Positions 57,006 to 64,000 of a DNA stretch of 64,000 nucleotides are shown here, piece by piece. The notes beneath the pieces were generated by a model. That model was not told the origin of the DNA and ran no database searches. It saw only the letters and a program-made list of their open reading frames with translations. Position 1 is the stretch's first letter; every line of letters begins with the position of its first letter. The stretch is from contig JAQFVV010012536.1 of NCBI GenBank assembly GCA_028023455.1, positions 2,810,001 through 2,874,000 of the forward strand. Reading direction: 5' to 3'. This DNA comes from Epiperipatus broadwayi (Eukaryota > Onychophora > Udeonychophora > Euonychophora > Peripatidae). The position numbers and the translations under genes were made by a program.

Positions 57006-57964
57006 TTTTGTAAGTTATAAAGCCATGTTTAATTACTCTAGAAAAAAGAGAACAGAAAGAAAGTTAAATATAGAAAGGTATTTTAAGTAAAGAGCAATGA
57101 AAAAGATTGCTAAAGGATAAAATAAAATGATAATTCAATAAATGTCTGTTAGATTAATTGTGGAAAAAAGATAGCATTGTTTAATTAGAGCAGAAAGCTA
57201 TTTTTAAAACTAATTAAAAAAAAACAGTAAAGAACAATTGTTCGTACAATTAATATCAAAAAGACTAATTGCGGTGAAAGGAACGTGCATGTATGCAATG
57301 AAAGCTTAATGGATAATTTTAGTAAAAGATTAACTTCCATCATGGCATAGTCCAAAGTAAAATAGTGATCATCAATTATAATACTAATACTGGAAAGGAA
57401 ACAGTGATAAATAATGTGTGCAGAAAAGAGTGGTGTGCTTTTTACTTTTCGGGAATGGTGCTGCCTGCTACCATGTATATTGGACTTTTGAAAAAGGATC
57501 CAGAATGAAAGCTGTCTGGAAAGTTATAGCAATTTTCCACCATGAGGGAATTGTTCCCAGAGATTGCACCTCTGTAGGTACCAATAGCCGAATAGGCAAA
57601 AACAGATCACACATCTTTTCATTTGTGTAAGCCATCACAGGCTCCAGTAAGATTGTGCAGAGAAAGACTGTAAGTATAAAGAACTTGTAATTATTTCAAC
57701 TCAGGCCTAAGAATAATGATGACTGACATTAGTCTATTATCAGTGGTGAATATTATTTATGGAAAATAGTAATCAGAATCGAAGACTTATCGATCATGTT
57801 TATAATTAATGCCGAACATTCTGAGATCTGTATTTTATGTGTTTAAAAGTTAAATATTTTTTTCATTTTTACTAGTGATAATTTTTTTTAGACTTATATT
57901 TTTTTTATTATTTGTTGGCAAGTGAATACACGACAGGATTACAATGAATAAATGAAATACAAGC
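57006..57964. other. Flank of the hAT pseudogene, no gene seen
   Basis: The open frame at 57418-57630 has no recognised domain. It may belong to the hAT element's 5' region or be chance. Confidence 0.4.
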
Positions 57965-59935
57965 ATGAAAAAAATAAATACTTATCACTATCATAAAGAA
58001 TAGGAGGAAGAGTATTTCTTTATTATGATGAAAAACAAATGTGTATGTATTATTTGCAGTGCACATGTGGCTTTATTGAAGAAAGCCAATGTTGAAAGAC
58101 ATTTTGCAATGTTCATACAAATTACAAAGATGATTAACCATCAGGCATGGCATTAAGAAAGGCTAAAGTACAACAGTTAAAAACACAACTCACTGCACAA
58201 CAAAATTTTTTTGTCAAATACAATACAAGATCAAAAACTGCTACAATTGCATCATCCAAAGTTGCTGAAACTTTAATTAAACACAATAAGTCCTTTCAAG
58301 ATGAACAAATATGGAAAGAAGCCTCCGTCAAAGCTGGTGAAGTATTATTTGAAAATTTTAAGAAAAAATCTGAAATAATGACTTCTATCAACAATATGTC
58401 ATTATCACAAAACATAATCATGCATAGGACAGAAGAAACTAGTCGAAATCTTGGAAGAGATTTTACATAAAAACATTAACAATTGTAACTTTCATCACTA
58501 CAGTTTGACAAATCTACTGATTATATAGGTTATGTATTTTTATTCACATGGTTTTTGATTCGTTAGTCACAGAAGAATTCATAACAATTATTCCAATTCA
58601 AGAAAGGACAAGAGGTCAAGATATTTATGATTTATTCAAGAATTACATTGTACAAATGAATTTCCCAATTCACAAATTAGTATCAATAACTACCGATGGA
58701 ACTCCTGCAATGATTGGCAGTAAAACTGCTTTTATTACTATGTGTAAAAATGGTAATGATATACCTAGTTTTATGGACTATCACTGTATGATACATCAGC
58801 ATGACTTGTGTTCAAAAATATTGAAATTTAATCATGTTATGAATGTTGCCTTCAAAGTTGTTAATAAAATAAGATCGAAAAGCTTACATCATCAATCCTG
58901 AGATTTGCCAAATGAATGTGAGAATCAATATAGTGAATTGTTATTACATACTGACATAAGGTGGTTAAGTTGGGGGAAAAATTTAATCAGATTTAGAGAA
59001 CTTCTATCACAAATAATATCATTTTTGAAAACTAAAGATGATTCATATCTAGAACTGAATGGCAAAGAACGACTTCTTGACTCCACCTTTTTCTGTGATA
59101 TTACAGAAAAACTAAACAACTTCAATGTAGAACTATAAAGAAAAGATAAAACAATAATAGTTATAAGCACTTTGAAGTCATTCAAGGAAAAATTAAGTAC
59201 GCTTGTAATGCAACTGAAGCTTGGTGAATTAAAATATTTCAAAAATATAGTCAAAAGATAGAAAGAATCTAATCTCTAACAAATATGTTGAAAATGTGTA
59301 ATATTCCTTATAAAGGAATTTGAAGGAAGATTCATGGAATTTGATAAACTTTAAGATATCACTAGTTTTTTGTCTTATCCATTTAATGTTAACATTGCTA
59401 TGAAATTAAACGAATTTGGACATACAGATTTAAACAATTCAAAACAAAGCAAAACTCTCCATATAGTAGTGCCATCTTGTGTTAACAAGAGCAATCAATG
59501 GATGCTAGAAGATGGCACTACTATATGGAGAGTTTTGCTTTGTTTTGAATTGTTTAATAACAATTATATGCTAGTATGAGATAGTGATCATGTGATGTTT
59601 AGTGGTTACATACAGATTTAGTGAGCTTTGAAGAAGCAATAGTAAATATTAAATGTGATATATATTTAAAATCAATAGCTTCAAATGAGAGCTTCTGGAC
59701 ATTAATAAGCAGGGATAAATATCCAAATACTTGGAAAGTTACTGCATATTTCAATGCATTTTTTGGTTCAACATATTTGTGCAAAACAGCATTTTCCTGC
59801 ATGAATGCGATAAAACTAAACATGGGTCACAATTATCAGATCTACATTTGGGATCATGTTTAAGAATTAGTTTAAGTTCATACGAGCCAAATTTTGACAA
59901 ACTTGCTGACTCTATGCAATGCTAAATGTCATCAA
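57965..59935 (+). pseudogene. hAT-family (ZBED-like) transposase pseudogene
   Basis: The first ATG is at 57965. A BED finger follows (KCVCIICSAHVALLKKANVE then RHF, about 58040-58110), and 58147-58470 continues the N-terminal region (KVAETLIKHNKSF). 58548-58901 carries the hAT catalytic core (ITTDGTPAMIG and CMIHQHDLCSK). 58905-59138 has LLLHTDIRWLSWGK. The C-terminal dimerisation block is split between 59621-59925 (ASNESFWTLI, FGSTYLCKTAFSCMNAIK) and a shifted frame ending SSYEPNFDKLADSMQC. A stop at codon 13, internal frameshifts and a 175-bp insertion at 59433-59607 inactivate it. Similarity to vertebrate ZBED5/GTF2IRD2-like transposases is from recall. Confidence 0.88.
59433..59607. mobile_element. 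FB1 foldback insertion inside the hAT pseudogene
   Basis: A 175-bp insert flanked by a perfect 13-bp duplication (ACATACAGATTTA at 59420-59432 and 59608-59620). The left and right arms form a perfect 46-bp inverted repeat beginning AACAATTCAAAACAAAGC. A tail ending GATCATGTGATGTTTAGTGG follows the right arm. Removing the insert and one duplication rejoins the transposase sequence. Confidence 0.9.
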
Positions 59936-60178
59936 AATTTAAAATAATTTTTTTATATACTTTTTAATTGTTTTTTTTTTAACTAAAATTTGCATTTAAT
60001 TGATTTTAATACATTTCTAAACCAATAATTTTCTTTTTTTTTCTATATTTTCTTGATTTTCTTTTAAAATTCAGGACCAGCTCTAGAAAATAATTATTTC
60101 AAGAACTATAATAACCATTCTTTTCTATTGCATTACCAAATGTATACCATATAATATTCAATCACTTTACTACTTTTA

Positions 60179-60230
60179 AACATCACAAGATGGCACTACT
60201 ATATGGAGAGTTTTGCTTTGTTTTGAATTG
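60179..60230 (-). mobile_element. FB1 minimal insertion, 52 bp
   Basis: It contains AACATCAC joined directly to the arm that begins AAGATGGCACTACTATATGG, identical to the right arm at 59505-59550. It is flanked by a perfect 13-bp duplication, TTTACTACTTTTA, at 60166-60178 and 60231-60243. Confidence 0.85.
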
Positions 60231-60277
60231 TTTACTACTTTTACAATGCTTTATTTGCCATTCTTTTCTACAGTTTA

Positions 60278-60312
60278 CAGTTCGATTGCCCCATACAATC
60301 TTCTTCAGAACG
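60278..60312 (-). ncRNA. Degenerate hammerhead-like core
   Basis: On the minus strand CTGAAGA with ATTG/CAAT stem II and GAAC, one A short of GAAAC, so probably inactive. The flanking AGCATTGTAAAAGTA matches the 10909 and 18820 copies. Confidence 0.35.
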
Positions 60313-61088
60313 TTATAGGTAATTTAATTATTGTAATTTAATAAATTGGACAAATTGTAATACTAGAGGGAGCTGAAGTAATTTAATAATAATCATAGTA
60401 AAATGTCTTCAACAGTTCGTATTTTCTAGAAAAAAAATTCATCAGTTTGTAAGTATCTTCTAAAAATGTTACCAATATTTGTAACTAAAAAGGCCTTATT
60501 CAAAAAAACACCAATTTTTAAGTACATTCTTAAAAAAATCAGGACTTTGAAACATTTTTTCCATTTTAGTTTTCATTCCGGCAAAAATAATGGTTTTTTT
60601 TTCTGATTTCCGGTTCGAAGCCCTGAAAAAAACAAAGTTGCCCTCAGGTACACCCAATATAAAGCAATGTAAAAAATAACTGAATAATGAATTGCTCAGG
60701 AAGTCATGTGACAATCAAGTTCTAAAATGACCTTTAATACAGAAACTTTTATCTCTTGAATCTATCACTCTACAACTGTGATAAACTGCCTGGATTATAG
60801 AACAAATAAATTTCTTAAAATGGAGCTAAACCAAGCAGCATAACTTATTCTAACATGTATCTATCTAAATACAGAAATACAATCTTAAATAATATAACAG
60901 TGTGGAAAATTTTAAATAATAAGAACATAAAATACAAAATAAAATGTACAAGCAGTATGAACATCATTATGTAAGATGATAAAATAGATTAATTGCATAA
61001 ATTTGAATATTCTAATTAAACAGTTCAACCTAAGTTTTAGGCAATTTCAGACCTTAAGACTGACAAACAATTAAATGTTGTTACTGCT

Positions 61089-61200
61089 TAGAAATTCATA
61101 GATCGTTCAAGCACCAAAAGTGACAGAGTTGCGAACAATTTGAGGACCTAAAATTCCAGAATATGCCACTTTACTATTGTGCCAAATAGTGCAGGTCAAT
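61089..61200 (-). mobile_element. tRNA-like SINE (family 2), degraded
   Basis: On the minus strand GCACTATTTGGCACAATAGT at the head and GGTGCTTGAACGATC near the tail. Confidence 0.6.
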
Positions 61201-61228
61201 TTTGACTGTATTTAATGTTTTTTAGCCC

Positions 61229-61325
61229 AGAGTTCAGCACAGCTGCCTTGCAAGCAAGCAGTTGGTTTGAGATGGTTGTTGCAGGTTCGCCTCCCGACCG
61301 ATGCTATGACATATGGGGAAAAAAA
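61229..61325 (+). mobile_element. SINE (family 1)
   Basis: AGAGTTCAGCACAGCTGCC, GCAGGTTCGCCTCCCGACC and ATGACATATG, followed by A residues. The 5' end is slightly degraded. Confidence 0.78.
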
Positions 61326-61429
61326 TTGCTAATAACTAAAAGGTTATCGTCCTAAAAACAAACTAACAGGTGATCACATGACTTTCTCTGCCTTTCAAGA
61401 AGCGTTCAATAAATGCTATTGGGGCAGAC

Positions 61430-61660
61430 ATTCATTCTATATATTCTACTACAGATCCATCTATCGCAAGCTTGAGTAATCAATCCAAAATTGGAAGATA
61501 GTTATATAATCCATATACCAGATTGGTTTCCATCCAATGGTCTTCATCAGTAAGTAAATTGACCAAAACACCTCAAAGTGACCATTAATTGGAAACTAGT
61601 CTTGGAAATATGAATTACAGCATCACCATCTAGTATTATTTAATGAGTCTTATGATAAAT
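61430..61660. mobile_element. FB1-like diverged foldback
   Basis: CAGATTGGTTTCCATCCAATGG and TTCATCAGTAAGTAAATTGA with an inverted partner GGAAACTAGTCTTGGAAATA resemble the FB1 core hairpin. Weak. Confidence 0.45.
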
Positions 61661-61940
61661 GGCTTTGAAATAGGATAAAAACAGAGTGAGTGGGTGATTT
61701 TAAAAAAGATAAAAATTAACAGGTTACAACATTATAAAATTCAATCATAAAAACTAATAGATAATTGCCTGATAAAAGTGTCTATATGTGAACATTTAAA
61801 AAAATAACCCCCCAAAATTGGATTACTATAATCTCTTTAAAGACATCCCAAAAAGTAATGATAGATTAATCAAAAATATGAATAAAGGGAAAGCATCATT
61901 TATTCAAATATAAGTTTAAAAAAAGTCATATGGCATTATT

Positions 61941-62050
61941 ACTTGGGGGTTCATAAAAAGTTCAAGTGCCAGATCTAAAAGCATCAGAATCGAACCTGGA
62001 ACCTCCTGATTCTAAGTTGAATACTTTACAACTATGCCAAACTGCATAAG
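61941..62050 (-). mobile_element. tRNA-like SINE (family 2)
   Basis: On the minus strand GCAGTTTGGCATAGTTGTAA, TTAGAATCAGGAGGTTCCAG, GGTTCGATTC (B box) and CTGGCACTTGAAC. The best preserved copy. Confidence 0.75.
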
Positions 62051-62211
62051 ATATTTGAATATGACTAAAATAATAGATATAAAAAATATTTTAAAATCAA
62101 CACTTTTATTTATTTAGCATTAAAAAAAAATTTCTTCAATCCATAATTAGGATTTTTACTCTCTTAAAATAAAAGTGTGGAAGATCAAAAAATTAATAAA
62201 GTCAATCCCTA

Positions 62212-62331
62212 AACATCACATGATCACCATTCTTTATGCTTATATAAGCTTCTTACATAGAGGCTAAGCATCTAATGATTACTTGGGCTTGCACTGAGTC
62301 ATGCTACTATATGGAGAGTTTAGCCTCTGTG
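62212..62331 (-). mobile_element. FB1 short copy
   Basis: A 120-bp insert starting AACATCACATGATCACCATT and ending GAGTTTAGCCTCTGTG. It is flanked by a 13-bp duplication with one mismatch (AAGTCAATCCCTA at 62199-62211, AAGTCAGTCCCTA at 62332-62344). Confidence 0.82.
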
Positions 62332-62344
62332 AAGTCAGTCCCTA

Positions 62345-64000
62345 TTGGAATTTTTATATTTAACTTGAAATAAAAGTGCATGAAGTCCAGAAAATAATGA
62401 AATCATTTCCTTATATAAAAAATAGGAGTTGATTTTATTTATTTCTGGATTTCCCATGCTTTTATTTCCAGTTACATATAAAAAACCCAATTGTGGTTAA
62501 AAAACAATTACTATTTTTAGTGCAAAGTAAATAAAACCATTGAATATAGAATATTTTTATGTCTATTATTATTTTAATTTTAAGCATTAAGATTGTAAAC
62601 AAAAGTTTGTTTTATTTCCATTTTAAATAATACTAAAATACTTTTAAGGTTGAAATTTAAAATCGAAAGTATTAAATCAATATAGTTTTGTTCATCCACC
62701 CACTATTCAGCATTTAAGAAAACTATCTAAAATATTTTAGTGTCTTATTGCATTGCCAGTGATTTATAAGAAATGTATCAAATTGGATCATTATATTGAA
62801 TATAAATATATTAAACCTCAATTTGAAATTTTTATTCTAACTCCAGTAAAAACATTTAATTGAATAAATATTACCCTCTTGCATGCATTAATTAAAATGC
62901 AAACTTATTGAAGTGATAGACAACTTATTTTAAATTTGATATAAAAACATTTGAAATTTCTTCTGCTCACTACTCTTTATTTAACAAACTAGACAACCTA
63001 CCTAAAAAATTTTGGTGTCATATTGCATTGCCAGTAATTTATATCAAATGTATCAAATTTGAACAAATTATATTGAAATTAAATATAATACATCTCAATT
63101 TTAAAATTTTATTTTACTTCAATAAAAGCATCTAACTAAAACAAGCCATCAAACAAAATAGATATATAACACCCTGTCACATGCATTACTGAAGTGGTAA
63201 CAATTTATTTTAAATTTGATATAAAAATATATGGAATTTGATCTACCCTCTGCTCTGTGTTTAAAGACTACTACCTAAAATGTTTTTGTGTCATATTGAA
63301 TTACCAGTGACTTATATCAAATTTACCAAATTTGAACAAATTGTATTGAATATAAATATATTAATATTTTATTCTAACTTAAGTGTTTACAAACAAACAA
63401 ACCAACAGAGATTATTGTTTTCCTGAAGATTTGTGATGATGGTGCTCTAGTTGTATTTTTATATTGGACTATTTCCATCATCTAATATATGTATTGAATG
63501 TCTTTAGAAATATTTAACTTTATTTAAATATTCCAAATACATTCAACTGTTAGTAATAGCACATAAAACAGGTTAGTATATGAACAACATTTAGAGAGGT
63601 ATTAGTTTCCTCTCTTCTTCAGGTGTTGCTGGCCTGACCAGTGACAGTACTAGCATGTAATTCAAACCTAGGTCCTTAGTTTCTGGAGTTTTGAATTTTT
63701 AAATAATATTGTAACCAACAGCCATCCTGCCAAAGACAACAGTCTGTAGTAATTTTATATACTTATCTATGAAGTTGCTTTTGATTTCTCCACTTTTTCC
63801 TGAGAGCAAAGTTGATTAATGTTTTCTATATTTTATGTATAGTCATACTAGATTGGCTTATGGTATTTTTTGCCATTGTAATGCGAGCAGCTTTTTTAAA
63901 TTTTCTTTTTTGTACCTTTCTTCTCTATCCAATATTTTTGCATTTTCTCAATTGGACATGTGTTCATTGGCACATACATGTTCTGCTATATTAAACACAT
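62345..64000. other. AT-rich, with three diverged direct repeats of about 300 bp
   Basis: TGTCTTATTGCATTGCCAGT (62741), TGTCATATTGCATTGCCAGT (63016) and TGTCATATTGAATTACCAGT (63289) head three similar units, each containing ATATCAAATGTATCAAATTT-like sequence. Offsets are about 273-275 bp. No gene seen. Confidence 0.6.

Noticed and set aside
58147-59935. A domesticated host gene derived from a hAT transposase
   Set aside because: Stop codon, frameshifts and a 175-bp insertion show a dead transposon copy rather than a conserved gene.

Overview
This is a strongly AT-rich stretch of animal nuclear DNA (about 70% A+T or more by eye). Spliceosomal GT-AG exons, tRNA-derived SINEs, several non-LTR retrotransposons, a Penelope-like element and a hAT transposase point to an invertebrate metazoan. 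I cannot name the species from sequence alone. There is no bacterial-style gene layout, no CRISPR array and no rRNA.

The host gene. Eight short exons on the minus strand (52692 down to 17084) join in phase with consensus splice sites. They encode the middle of triokinase/FMN cyclase (TKFC, dihydroxyacetone kinase): the second half of DhaK, the linker and the first half of DhaL. The introns total about 35 kb, the largest 17.3 kb, and hold most of the repeats. I found neither the 5' exons (upstream of 52692) nor the last DhaL exons (below 17084). The DhaL metal-binding loop reads GNGNFG where the family has GDGDxG, so two Mg-binding Asp are Asn in the genomic sequence.

Mobile DNA region by region. 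1-17 kb: AT-rich repeats with many inverted-repeat elements and SINE copies. 17-27 kb: TKFC intron with palindromes, an inverted duplication of a Penelope GIY-YIG domain, and a more GC-rich zone near 24-25 kb holding one candidate unknown exon. 27.1-32.4 kb: a nearly complete but frameshifted non-LTR retrotransposon (ORF1 with zinc knuckles, ORF2 reverse transcriptase) with no room for an endonuclease. 33-43 kb: short hammerhead-like elements, a 1.5-kb repeat also present at 14 kb, a palindrome of about 1.4 kb, and TKFC exons. 44.8-48.8 kb: a second, minus-strand non-LTR element with an esterase-like segment, an APE endonuclease and a reverse transcriptase. 50.9-52.3 kb: a decayed Penelope-like element (RT plus GIY-YIG). 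53.9-54.8 kb: an 875-bp palindromic transposon with an 8-bp target duplication. 56.5-60.2 kb: a LINE fragment and a BED/hAT transposase pseudogene interrupted by a foldback insertion. 60-64 kb: AT-rich repeats.

The most interesting signal is the density of long imperfect palindromes, at least a dozen. Within it is one family, called FB1 here, with about 14 copies. Six copies are bounded by 12-15 bp target-site duplications, have no poly(A) tail and have hairpin arms, a combination that does not match standard transposon classes. No Part 1 gene product explains its mobility.
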